A stretch of DNA of 64,000 nucleotides. It comes from Anaspis maculata. Lineage: Eukaryota; Arthropoda; Insecta; Coleoptera; Scraptiidae. Within the stretch, counting starts at the first letter, position 1; each line of letters starts with the position of its first letter. The position numbers were made by a program, and so were the translations under genes. Shown here in pieces: positions 1 to 11,290 of this stretch. Location: positions 46,491,257 through 46,555,256 of the forward strand of contig OX421965.1 of NCBI GenBank assembly GCA_949128115.1, written 5' to 3'. Below the pieces are notes generated by a model. It did not search any database, had not been told where the DNA came from, and saw only the letters and a program-made list of their open reading frames with translations.

Positions 1-69
1 CCGCAAGACCCCAGAGGGCTGGTGGTAAGCGAGGACGAGAACGACGAAAACGTGTATTTGGATCGATGA
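1..69 (+). other. Possible end of a coding exon at the left edge
   Basis: Frame 1 is open from the first base to a TGA at 67-69 and reads an acidic, hydrophilic tail (SEDENDENVYLDR at its end) that looks protein-like. An alternative reading is an exon ending at a GTAAGC donor at 25-30. Only 22 codons are visible and no family is recognised. It lies on the strand opposite ft. Confidence 0.2.
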
Positions 70-775
70 TGGCGAAAAATCGAGGCAAAACCGAAAATGT
101 GCACCCGCAGCCTCCGGAACCTTTTACCCATTCTAGTTGTGGGGTTCCTGAATATTTTTCAATTTAGGCCTTTTTGTATAGGTACTCATCATGCATTTTA
201 TAGGAGAATAAGAAGGAAGAATGCTTTTATCATTAAGGTACGAGTCGAAGAACTCTTAAATGGCGGAGACATTCTTCAATTCCATTGGAGATTACTACTA
301 CTATTATGAATACAAAAACTGCTGCTGTCCTCCTTGTTCACAGTAGCGAATTCTAAATAGCCACCAAGCCCAAAATTAGAAAGATTGAGATTGGTGTAAG
401 CATGCACAATTGCACAAGTTATTTAGCAAACGTCTCCAATAAGATCGGAACCCGTGAAAAGATTACTTACTTCTTGCCCGTTCATGAATTATGAGTGAAA
501 GTGACATGTTCCGCCACTTGATTTCTACATTCCCTTCAAGGCTCCCGCCCTCTGAGATTATGGTTTAGTTCTACCCCGATCATAAACTTTCATGACCTTT
601 CAGACATTGTTGGGTGAATTATCAAATAACTTGCTCAAAACAAGTTAACAAGAATATTTTTTACTGATGACGGGTGACAGCTGGTCGCATAGAACATGAA
701 CTCTGCACATAACCATTTTTGCACCACCAGTTGTGAACCAGCCCAACCAAATTTATCCACCAGCCTACTCTAAAG
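70..775. other. No gene recognised
   Basis: Moderately AT-rich DNA with only short, unconvincing open frames and no clear repeat structure. Read as intron of ft. Confidence 0.4.
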
Positions 776-950
776 GCCGCTCTATGAAATTACGCAACGC
801 AACCGCAACGCAGAGCGCAACTTTTCTGATTGGTTCGCAAGCCTTTCGTGGCGTTGCGATGGCTTTGCGAATACCTTGCGAGCCAATCAGAAACGTTGCG
901 CTCTGTGTTGCGGTTGCGTTGCGACTGCTGCGAATTTTCATAGAGCGGGC
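776..950. mobile_element. Foldback / MITE-like element, about 175 bp
   Basis: Two arms of about 65-70 bases are near-perfect inverted copies. The left arm starts GCCGCTCTATGAAATT; the right arm ends AATTTTCATAGAGCGGGC. Both are rich in GCAACG/CGTTGC words. The loop is short (about 840-876). No coding capacity. Miniature inverted-repeat element is the simplest reading; target duplication is not clear. Confidence 0.75.
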
Positions 951-1899
951 ATAATGGGAAAAAACCATGAAATTGGTTAGCGTGATGCAAAATCTACAGC
1001 TTAAAAAAACAGTTTTTTTCATGGGTCATCCTCTGAAACTGCGATGAGCAATTAGAAAATCAACCTGAATTTTTTCCCAAAGCCTGCTATCATTTCCAGA
1101 GGTCGCTAGTACCTATTCAACATCTTGACTAGGGTAAAAACTAGAGATATAGCCTGAAATTACAGTAGTGGCTATTAAGCAGTATTATTTTTCCAAACTA
1201 AATATTATTGTTGTGGTAAACAAAGGATACTCAACAATAAAAAAGACGCCGTGACTTCGACAAATAACATTAACACCACAAAAAATACGGGAATTTATGA
1301 TAGAAAAGGACCATTCGCCAAAAAAGTGAATGCAAGAAGCATTTCGTGTGACACTTGAGTAACAAGACTTTGTACGGTATTTGGACCTCGCTGAACACAA
1401 AAATCGCGGTTGCCAAACCGACAGTTTGACAGAAACCTCCCATCGAAAGGGGAAGTTAAGAAATTGACCATTTGAAGTGCTTGCGTGAAATCTATCGCTC
1501 ACTTGATCTTTATTGGAAGCAAGAAAATCACACATTACCTTGGTCATACGTCATGATTATATCCATAATTTTAAGGACCCCCTCCTTAAAATTATGGAGG
1601 GGCCCCCCGCTGGCAAAGGTTACTTTAAGAAATAAAGGTAATTCTGTTAATATTATAATATTCGATCAATTTTGACCAATTTTGACCATTTTGATATCTT
1701 TTTTGACTTAGTTTGATCTTTAGGTTTAGGCTAGTTTCAATCGAAAAAAACATTTTTGGGCACTGAAAAGAATGACGGTGACCTTCGACACGATTTTCAA
1801 ATTATCGCCCTATATTTTTATTTGAAAAGAAGTAATCTACACCATTTTTCTTTAGCCTATACGTTTTGAGAGTGAGCCATTCACTCAGCTTCGTTCAGA
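951..1899. other. No gene recognised; holds a perfect small hairpin
   Basis: AT-rich DNA without a supported gene. At 1563-1597 lies a perfect 15-bp stem (CCATAATTTTAAGGA and its complement) around a loop of five C, possibly the remnant of a transposon end. Confidence 0.4.
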
Positions 1900-2230
1900 T
1901 TTTCGATTGGCCATATTTTGAGAAACTACGGGGTTCCCGTGCGATTCCTATACGTTCGAGAGCAAACGCGATAATTCTAGATCGTTCGCGCAAGCTGGAG
2001 ATCGAGACGTGCGAGTAAGACACATCTGCACAATTGGCGGAGGTTCCGCTATCCAGAGAATACGTCAATGCAGAATATGCCAGAGAACTTGTAGAATGTT
2101 CCCGAAGGTAACACTCGGAGTATATAAGCAGAGATGAGCCGACAGACACCAATTCACGGCGACAACAGCGAGTGATCGGAGAAGTGTTTTATCTAAGAAA
2201 ACTATTCCTTGGAACACCTTCACTCACCCC
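1900..2230 (+). mobile_element. Decayed LTR-like fragment with TATA box
   Basis: Resembles the other two LTR copies in this window (about 21275-22679 and 30423-30936): a stretch near 2010-2060 with GTGCGAGTAAGACACATCTG and TTGGCGGAGG parallels the 21440-21480 region, followed by TATATAAG at 2121-2128 and a GA-rich leader. Neither terminus is clear, so this is a diverged fragment. Confidence 0.4.
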
Positions 2231-5200
2231 TAAAGAGGTTCATGGTTATCCTCGGTCAATGCCTAAGCCACAACAAAACCGGAATGTTAGAGTGGGTGGT
2301 TTGAGGGTTGTTTCTAAGGGTTGTTTCCATAAACATGATAACTGATAACTCTCGGAAACGATCAGATCCAGAGGCGAAATTCTGGTTCCGTCTCCAATCG
2401 TAAGCAGTGGTGCATTTTTCAACGTTGATGGGTTGTTTTCAAAGATCGTGTCCATGAACTTGAAGAATGATACCTATCTCACAAGGTTTTGATAGAAAAT
2501 GGATAAATCTGTTCAGATTCAGGAATACATTTTGGAATAGAAAGCAAACTTTTTGCCAAAAATACAAAAAAGTTGTAGCAATAGCAATCCAACTCGGTGG
2601 GCATAGGGGTTATAGTGCCTATGATGGTGACTATATAACGCATAGGTAACTAGACTGTGTTTCAGCCAATGAGATGCACGGATTCGGGGTACCAAGAGGA
2701 TATCACAGCGATCATAAAAAACAATTGAATTTATCACCGATTTCGGCTTGTTCACCTCCTGTCAGATTGATTTCAGTTTGAGTTTAACTTTTATTTTGAA
2801 TGCAAACTGTTGAGAATACATAAAAAATACTGATGGGATACTAATGAAAGCGTTTAAAACGTGATTACTCACCCCAAAAGGGGGTTCTTGTACAAAATGT
2901 ATACAGATACAGCATTCGTCTGTGGTGTTGATGTGGACACAGGCATTCAGATCAGAGAAATGTCACATTGGGTGGATTTACACGAGATCTGCTCGTATAA
3001 CATGGAAAATCATGTCCATGCAATACGCTTCACTAACGATGGGCGAATCTTTGAATTGCTATTTTGTAATGCATATAGACACTAAATCGGTGAACTTTAG
3101 ATTTGCCTTGAAATGTCTGATGTAAGTATACAATTCAATTTTTTCAATTTGTTATATAGTCTTGCTAAATTTAACTCGTGGTTTAATTATTAATCGATGA
3201 TATTTTCTCATGGAATCGATGCGGCACATTCAACTCCTGCTACGCACTGCTACCGCAGTGCTCCGCAGTCGTTGAATCTGCAGATACGATTCCATTCGAA
3301 ATTATCATCGATGATAATCATACCACTTGTTGTATTTATTATTACTGACTATATCGTTCGCTCAAAACTGGCAGGTAATGGATACTCTACAGGTGTCAAT
3401 TGAGGCAAGGAAGTGGAACAAACTCTTTCTATCCAGGACGGTAACGTCTCTACTTGGCTCAATTGGGCTTTTACCTGTAGTAGACAGATAAAGAAATAAT
3501 TTCCATTATTTTGATAGAGTAGCCAGACGATCCTAATCGTGCAGAATCACTCGAATGGGGTTTGACCGTCGGGAGGCTCCCCTGGGAGGCACGAGCAAGT
3601 TGAAGAGGACCTCTCAACATCGCAGCTGACTCCTCGTTAAGTACCATCTTACCTTTATTATTTGTTGTAATAGTTATCAATTCAACGTAATGAAATTAGT
3701 CTGGACCATAGCCTAGTTCAATATTTTCACTGCGGCTTTCTTCCATTTACTTGGATTAATATAGTTTGTATGTAGTTTTAGTATTAATTAATCTTTCAAG
3801 TGGCTATTTGCTGCTAATGTTTTCGGAGAGTATTCAAACATGTTCTTTTGCAACAAATGTAGAGGCTTCCGTGTTTTAAATCGACAATAAACGATAATGA
3901 ATAATGACTGATGGGAGTTGTTAGAATTTTACAGTATATACCTACTGATACATAAACATTCCAATTATTCAAATTAATAGATTCAATTGAGCGAGTTTTT
4001 ATTCCTGTTAAAGTATTGTATATGGAATAGGTACACAAACAATTGCCGGTCGGTTGTATAGATATATAAAATATTACACAAATTATATTACATGCCCATT
4101 GCCCACTAGAGCCTACACGCGTAATATGATATACGAGTATCTACATAATATGAATATTGTGTGTATATGCTCGTATGGGAGGGGAAGGATTTATTATTGT
4201 GGAGCATGTTGCTGCTAATTGGATATTATGAAGTGCTAAAATCACGTACAATAATTAATCCGCGCGCAATAATAATTATTGCTTATGCACTTGGCTAAGA
4301 GAAAAATCGCCATCAGTGACCTTACAATGCGTTTGATTAATGATCGATATGTGTATGTCAATGGAAAATCTAAGCCTGATTGAATGACACGGATATGGTG
4401 AAATTATCATTCAGAATAATATAGAAAAAGGCTTCGGAAGGGTCAACATTTCAAAATTCCAAGCGGCTCATTATAAGTCGTTACAATAAGCGCATGTTAC
4501 GAATATGACATGCTGAGAGAGCCTCCGCGCAGTTGTTGCGGTCCTTGGCCCCCAAATTCCCCAGCATCCTACCAGACAGATCTCGGAATTAACATATATT
4601 TGAATTATGAGTGGAATTAGTTGCGATATTATAATATTTCCAGGCATCAGATAAATTGGCCGATAAGATTCCATAATTTCTTCTCCTCTGGGCTGCAAGC
4701 AAGCAGTAGGAGTAGTAGTGGCGGATGGTCAAATTTCTGTGTGATGAGCGCTCGGTGTGCTCCGATTTTGTAATTAATTAAGCTCTAGAATTTCAAAAGT
4801 AAATATTGAATCATCGCTCATTTATACCGCCGCTCTTGGCTGCTGCTCGCTTGCTGTGCTCACGAGAAGAACAAATTGAAATTATTTTTCGCTCCGCGTG
4901 TCATAAATCAAAACTGGAAAAAATGGCGCTTACGCAAGCCCAGGCTAATGGCCCTGCCTGTTTGTTCCTTACAAATATTTTTATGTAAATTTCGCCGGTT
5001 AATAAATCCGAACATGGCCGGGAGATTAATCGGGAGATTATCGAAGAACCACCAGTTGACTGAATTTATTATATATTATTTTTGCCATCATCGTGCAGCT
5101 TATATGACTCAATTCAGAAAAGAGTTAAAGCCTAGCTATACAGGTATATTGTAGAGATGCTGCTGCGCACTCTCTGGATTCTCTCCTTTGAACAGAATAT

Positions 5201-6002
5201 CCTCATTATAAATTGTAATCGTCCCACATTATGATTGGCGTAAATATTTATGTTCGAGTGCCACGTAAACGCTGAAATAAAACTTTGCGGAATGCTGCCT
5301 ATATTCGATTCCATATAATTTAACTCGTACCGCTCGAGAAGTCCATAAAATGAATATAAAACGACTCCTCTCGAAGTCTCCGGGATATGCCTTGTGGTAT
5401 AGAGAGGAGAGTTTTTAAATAAAACGAGTTTCGTAAAATTAGACTAATTAATACGGGAAATGCAAGCAATGCTCGATGGCTTATAATGTCGCGGTCTTTT
5501 GGGACTAATGGCTTATTGATAGGCACCGGGAGGGTTCCGAAAAATCGGACCGGGTTAATGGATTTTTTACGATGGCGCGAGCAAAAGAGAGTGGCTCTAA
5601 ATTTCTCAATATACGCGGCTTTATGATCGGTGACCAATGTGGATGAAATAAAAAACCATCAGATGTACCTTTTTGAAATGGCACTGATCAGTGATCACTA
5701 ACATTTTAAGCTGTTTGAATATCCTAATTTCAGGGCTTTGAGCTCCACAAAACGAAGCAGAATTGGCAGATTTTCAATAATATTTATTCTGTTCGTTTTC
5801 TGTTGGCTCTTGTTTCACCTTCCTTGTATCAACAAACGCTAGAGGTCTTCGGACCGTTTGCCATAAAAAAATCTAATAGTCAACATTTCACACGGTGAAG
5901 TAACAGCCAAAGTACCTACTCAAAAATATTTCAGAGGCTCCCTTTATTTTCTACTGAAACAAATCCTTATGAGATAATAATAACAATCATTGAAAAAAGC
6001 AT
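2231..6002. other. No gene recognised; element-poor island at about 4080-5640
   Basis: Only short open frames of unremarkable composition occur. From about 4080 to 5640 the DNA lacks the inverted repeats typical of the window and carries AT-core words such as TAATTA and ATTAAT mixed with GC patches (for example around 4250-4290), which would suit an intronic regulatory region. This is an impression, not evidence of function. Confidence 0.35.
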
Positions 6003-6288
6003 TCAATGATACAGGAAACTCCCTTTGCATGAGTGTCGAACGATATTAGAAGAAGAAGCACAAAAACTTCCTCTTAGGGGGGCTGCAGGGGGCCCTCTCA
6101 AGTTGATGGTCCAAGAACTCCAACCAAATCATTTTCAATTTCGTTGTATCACTCAAATGGGGATGATGTGAATCCATTGTGAATTTCGATGGCATTGGCC
6201 ACCCTGTCCCTTTCATCCTTCATGATGCTTGAGAAAAAAAAATTCTTCAGGACGTCAGAGAAATCACCTTTTTCTATACATATCTATA

Positions 6289-9099
6289 ATAGACTGGTAC
6301 AAAAATTTGAAAAAACGCCTGAAATTACCTCCTAGAGGCATTTCATATAACATTTTTGTAACAAGTGTTACTAGACTAAATGGACCCTTCTGAATCTGAA
6401 AATGCCTGTTACCAAGGCGAAATATTGACCGGAAGTAGAGGTTATCCACGTTAGTTGAAGATGCGGCGTCCAATTAGGCGGAAAGGATTTCTTTCTGCCG
6501 TATCTTTTTGACCGCTTTACCGATTAAACGCAAATTTCACACAGATAGTTCGTGATTTACGTTTCCATGATTTGATGAAGAAGAACTTCAACAAAAGTAT
6601 CCAGTAGCGTGAATATTCAAGCTGCTGTAAATTTTCTAAAATTATCATAACTTTGAGTTCTGGATTCAATTTTAATGCTGAGATTTTCTAGCAAAACTTG
6701 AGATATACTGGCCAACCTATGAAATGGAACACATGGAAAGTGGATGTGGAATGAAGATTATAGTGAAATGAAAAATTTTCAACAGTTGCATTAACTACCT
6801 ACTAGACAATCTTCTACCTCCATGATCGGTTGCCACCGGCCCACCGGTCATCATTACTCTCATGGAATGACTATTTCTTCACTCGCATGATTTACATCAC
6901 TCAACTCTGTCTCGTGTTCAAACATCATGCTTATGAAGATATGGGGATCATTCCTTTTCACTCGCTGTATAATGGCTACGCCCCATGATGACAAACACGG
7001 CTTTGGACCTGAAAACGCTTTCTTGTATCAAAAAATACTTTTTCACGCAAGAGGACCTTATCATTGACTTATTCATTATCTCACAATGAGTCCTATTTCT
7101 CACAGCTCAAGACTGACATAGACACCTATGGGTAAAAAGGCTTGAAAATTTTTGTTAGGGGCTGTTGAGAAACTGGAGTCACTTCCTCCCACCCTGCAAT
7201 ACCATACAGCTTCACATAATGAAAAGCCATTATTAGGCATGGTTCATTCTGAAGATAACCATAATACTGATCATCATTCACTGCAGTTATCTCATCATTC
7301 AGGTCTGTTTTTTCTGGAAGAACGCCCACTTTCCTTTCCCCAAACTTCCAGAATTGGAACAATACGGGTAGAAAGCACTCCGAAACAAGCACTTATTGAC
7401 TTAAACCTGACTGACTACCTCAGACCCCATCGCTACATCGTGTTCCCAAATTGGAGCTTCCGGCTGCAAAACAAACTGTAGGACGCGAATTTGCTCTTGC
7501 AGAAAGGCTGGCACGAAATGCCTGAAACTCAATAATTGCAAAGGATTCTGCCTCAACAACCACAAAATAGATGAATAAGTAGCACCGAGGGCTTCACCAA
7601 CTGTTGAAATTTTTCTTTTGACTACATACTAGTTCTGTTGGATACTACTTATTTTCCTGAATCTAAAAAGTGCTCTGGTGTTGATACTAGGTCAGTGTTG
7701 GGTGTTGACAAGATTCTTGGCAAGACTCTGAGCAAGTCTTTCAAATATTAAGTCTGTTAACTAGGTTTCTTTCAATTAGAACTAGTTTTTATTAGTCTCT
7801 AAAATGGTTAGGAATCCATGTTCAACTGGATGTTCTCTCTATTCTAGATCTACGAATAGGCAAAAACTGGAGGCTGAAAGATCCAATGGGTTGCAAGTGC
7901 TAATGATGTTTGGATAGAGTGACAAGAGAAATACCTACAGTTTCTGAATAAATTAGTATCTGGGCTGAATTCTGGACTTCGCAGTATTCTATGGGGCTAA
8001 GCTATGCTTGAAAATTTCAGTTTTTACTCTTTTTTTACTTCTTTGAGATCTGATGATTATATCTTTGCCCAAGAAATGAGTGGTCAAAATTCTTCCATTG
8101 GTCATTAGGCTTGAGTACCTTACACTTGAAAATTATGTATAGATGAGCAATTTGTTGGAAATCATTCAGAAATTCCTTCTCATGCGAAGGCTGCGCAATG
8201 TGAATTTTTCATTAGAGAATTTTCCAATTTCTGCAGTAGAACCAATACTCTGGTAAAACCACCAAACTAAAAGCTTTGTTTTTACATTTTTAGGTGGCAG
8301 AAATGCTCTATCTAGAATTCACAATGATAAAAAGCGAAATTGAAGCTACATAAAAGTTATAATAAAGGTAAAGGTTATGAATAAACATTATAATTATTAT
8401 TATTATAATGCCAAATATGGAGCAAAAGCGTCTGAGTTAACGGTCGAAAATTGAAGTCAAACGGCCTTGCGAACAAATCTGCTTTTAGATCTTGTAGAAA
8501 TGAAAGACTCATACAGCCCATCATTTTCAGATGTCACTCACTTGTAGCTAATGATTCACGTAAGAACTTCGACAGCATTACCTTTAACAAAGATACATAA
8601 CTTGACTGAAGTTCAAGAAAAAAAGAACATTGAAAAACATGTTTTTTGTATAAAACTACTTTAAAATTGTCTCTAATCGAGATATGGAGCCCTTAGTCGA
8701 GTTCTAAATATGGAAAATAGTGAGAAACGACATCAAACTTGGCAATATTGATCCAAAATCAACAAAATTAGAAAATCACTAATACAGGCCAAAAGGCCTC
8801 CGGCTAGTCCCTCCCTTTAGACTTAGTGACACTTCGCTTGTCAGTTTGGTACTACATGAACCTGTTGGGTCGATATGCGGTGTATTTGAGCTCACATCAG
8901 TAACAGCTTGAAATCCCGACATTTTTATTGTTGATTTTACCTCCTCCTCCCCTATTGCAGCTTTCCTGTCAAAATTTCGAGTTGATAACAGGCATTTTCA
9001 TATTCAGCGAAGCCCAAATACCCCAGAATGTCTTGTTACCAAAATGTTATATGAAATGCTTCTTGCATATGATTTTTTGAAAAATGATCCTAGTCTATA
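6289..9099. mobile_element. Transposon inserted in the left arm of the foldback element
   Basis: Its ends are inverted copies over about 120 bases: GGCATTTCATATAACATTTT (6338) and GAAAATGCCTGTTA near 6400 recur as complements at about 9030-9060 and 8990. It interrupts a foldback arm that is continuous on the other side, so the insertion boundaries can be inferred (about 6289 and 9099). TA-rich flanks (TCTATA, TCTATAA) may be a target duplication. The interior holds a degenerate cysteine-rich coding remnant. Confidence 0.65.
7441..7575 (+). pseudogene. Cysteine-rich C-terminal remnant of a transposable-element protein
   Basis: The frame starting at 7441 reads a Cys-rich tail with GCKTNCRTRICSCRKAG and then KCLKLNNCKGFCLNN before a stop at about 7573. 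The spacing C-x3-C-x4-C-x-C-x5-C-x5-C-x3-C followed by a final asparagine pair resembles the zinc-binding tail seen at the end of integrase-like or transposase-like element proteins. Stops occur just upstream (about 7402 and 7408), so only the tail is readable. It lies inside the nested element and probably belonged to it. The exact superfamily is not determined. Confidence 0.45.
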
Positions 9100-10547
9100 A
9101 GAGGATGCCAAGTTGGCATGTTTTGTGTCTTAACCTGTTATTTGGCATTCCCAAAATCCTATTACGAAATCAGTTTTTTAAATTCTCAATTTTGGGCTGA
9201 TAGGTAGGCTAAGAAGTATAGGTATTTTTTAACATCCAGTTCAGACGTACTCTTTTTAATGTCCAACTGGAGGTTATTGCAATTATCATCAGGGGTGCAT
9301 GGGTGGCCTGAATTATTCTCTAAACATTATGTCGAGAAAATCAATTCTAAACCGCGCATGGAGAGTACATAAATTATTTTTCTTTTGGTCGGTCGTATTG
9401 CGATGCCTACTACGCCCTTCAGGGAGAACGCTAAGCATCGCCAGACTAAACTAGTATGAAAACAGCCTAAACAAATTCAAAACTGACTAAAACTCTAAGT
9501 GCTGACTCAGAATTGAATGTTGAACCATATTATGATTGAAACATAGCAATATAGCAACAATGAAATATAGCATCTGTGGAATGCCTTTGATAGATGGCGC
9601 CGCTTGGAGGACTCGCATATTAGGAATCCTCTTGGGTGTATATTACCATGATTTCTCTGACTGCCACAGCATGAAACGCCTGCGCACCGATGAACCCCCA
9701 GTAGGGGCCAGACACGTGTCTGGTGTCTGTGCAGTTTCGGTTTGACCGTCCAATGTTGTGGTAGTCGGAGAGCCTCGTTTCATAAAAATGCGAGGTGCCC
9801 GCTATATGGCCCTAAGAGGCGCAATATTTATTTACATTTGCGTGCTTGTTGTCTTTTAACATATTATTATTGTTGTTTCAGGCAGTTTCGAATTTGTGTA
9901 TGCTGTTTTTATACTGGTTTACTGGCGATGCTCAGCGTTCTACCCAACGGGCGTACATTTTCTCGATATAATGTTTAGAAAATAGTTCAGTCTATCCACC
10001 CCTGATGATTATTTCAATAACCTCGAGTTGGACATTGAAAAAAGTACGTCTGAACTGGATGCCAAAAAATACCTACTCATTAGTCTACCAATCAGGCAAA
10101 AATTTGGAATTCAAAAAATTGACTTATAATGGGATTTTGGGAATGCCAAATAACAGGTCAAGACACAAAACATGCCAACCTCGCATCCTTCTGTATGTAT
10201 AAAAAAAAGTGATTTCTCTGCATGACCTCCCGAAGACATTATGTTTTCAAGCATGAAAGATAAAAGAGACAATCATGGTGACCAATGCCATCGAGATTCA
10301 CAATGGAGTCACATCATCCCCATTTCAGTGATACAACGTAATTGAAATATGGCTTGGTAGGAGTTCTTGGACCGTCAACTTGACAGGGCCCTCTGCGGCC
10401 CCCCTAAGAAGAAACTTTTGTGCTTCCCCTTCTAATATCGTTCGATAGACCTTGTAGAACACTCATGCAAAAGAAATTTTCTGTATCAATAAATACCGTC
10501 TAGTAATGAAATGACTACCAACCCCACTACAAACTGGATTCTGGATT

Positions 10548-11290
10548 TTTTTTATTCGTTTATTTAACGTCGGCCTATTTCCGCCTCGAGGCCTAACACC
10601 GACGCCGGTGAATGCTTTCCTCCACTATACCAGAAACTATACCCTGATGTTTCAACACTGTTAGAGATTTTTAATTTTTTTTTAAGCATTCCAACTAAAT
10701 CAAAGAGCTTGTTTTGGGGAGAATCCGAGCGCCCACAGTGGGACTCGGATCCACGACCCCTGGAAGCTCCTCATTCTGGATTTATCGGGGGGAGTTGACG
10801 GAACATTATTCCGCTGGCACGTGGGTTTCGCTATTGGGCCCACTGTACACCCCTTCCCATGCAGACCAGCCGGACTTACCGGGCCACAGTGTGGTCCCTG
10901 GATGTTTTATAGTAGGTACATCCATAAGCACTAGAACCGACAAATGCACGGTTCACCTAGATTTTGTCTTCAACCCCCGACGCAGGTGATGTCTGGTGTC
11001 CGACTAGATGTCCGACACGTCGCCGCCCTGCGATGGTACGTTTACGACTTCGTCCGTTTCCCTGACTACGCCGTTGTTTTTCCTCCACACATTGCCGTAC
11101 TGCCGATTACAGGCGTGGTGTACTCGGGGGATTTGCTCATGACCACCCGAGGAGGAGTTTCAGCCGGCTTTGAGCCAGACGGGACCCGCCAGCGGCTCGC
11201 CCACTGGCAGTATACGTACCGGCGGTCTCCCATCCAACTTTTGGCCGCGCTGAGCATCGCTACAGTCGAGTTATCACCCGACTGGGGCGG
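10548..11290 (-). mobile_element. Retroposon-like (SINE-type) unit with 5S-like and tRNA-like segments
   Basis: Read on the minus strand, 11290-11218 contains a GGATGGGAGACCGCC block resembling the 3' half of 5S rRNA. At 10752-10736 is a T-arm/B-box-like GGATCCGAGTCCCAC. The unit ends with AATAAACGAATAAAAAAAA (about 10560-10548), that is, a polyadenylation signal plus A-rich tail. That order (RNA-derived head, body, A-tail) suggests a SINE or a short LINE-derived copy. Plus-strand open frames across it appear to be by-products. The 5S resemblance is short and could be fortuitous. Confidence 0.4.

Larger units (their letters stand above)
6003..10493. mobile_element. Composite foldback element with nested insertion
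   Basis: The right arm (about 9870-10493) is one continuous sequence. Its inverted copy on the left is split: the outer part lies at 6003-6288, the inner part at 9100-9500. Matching landmarks are GCATTGGCCACC (6192) versus its complement at about 10280, and CATCCAGTTCAGACGTAC (9234) versus its complement at about 10045. The gap in the left arm is a second element with its own terminal repeats. The loop (9500-9870) contains a short palindrome around CAGACACGTGTCTG. No transposase frame is seen in the arms. Confidence 0.75.

Noticed and set aside
10736..10752. tRNA gene
   Set aside because: Only a T-arm-like segment is seen; no acceptor stem or anticodon arm around it, so it is treated as part of a retroposon.
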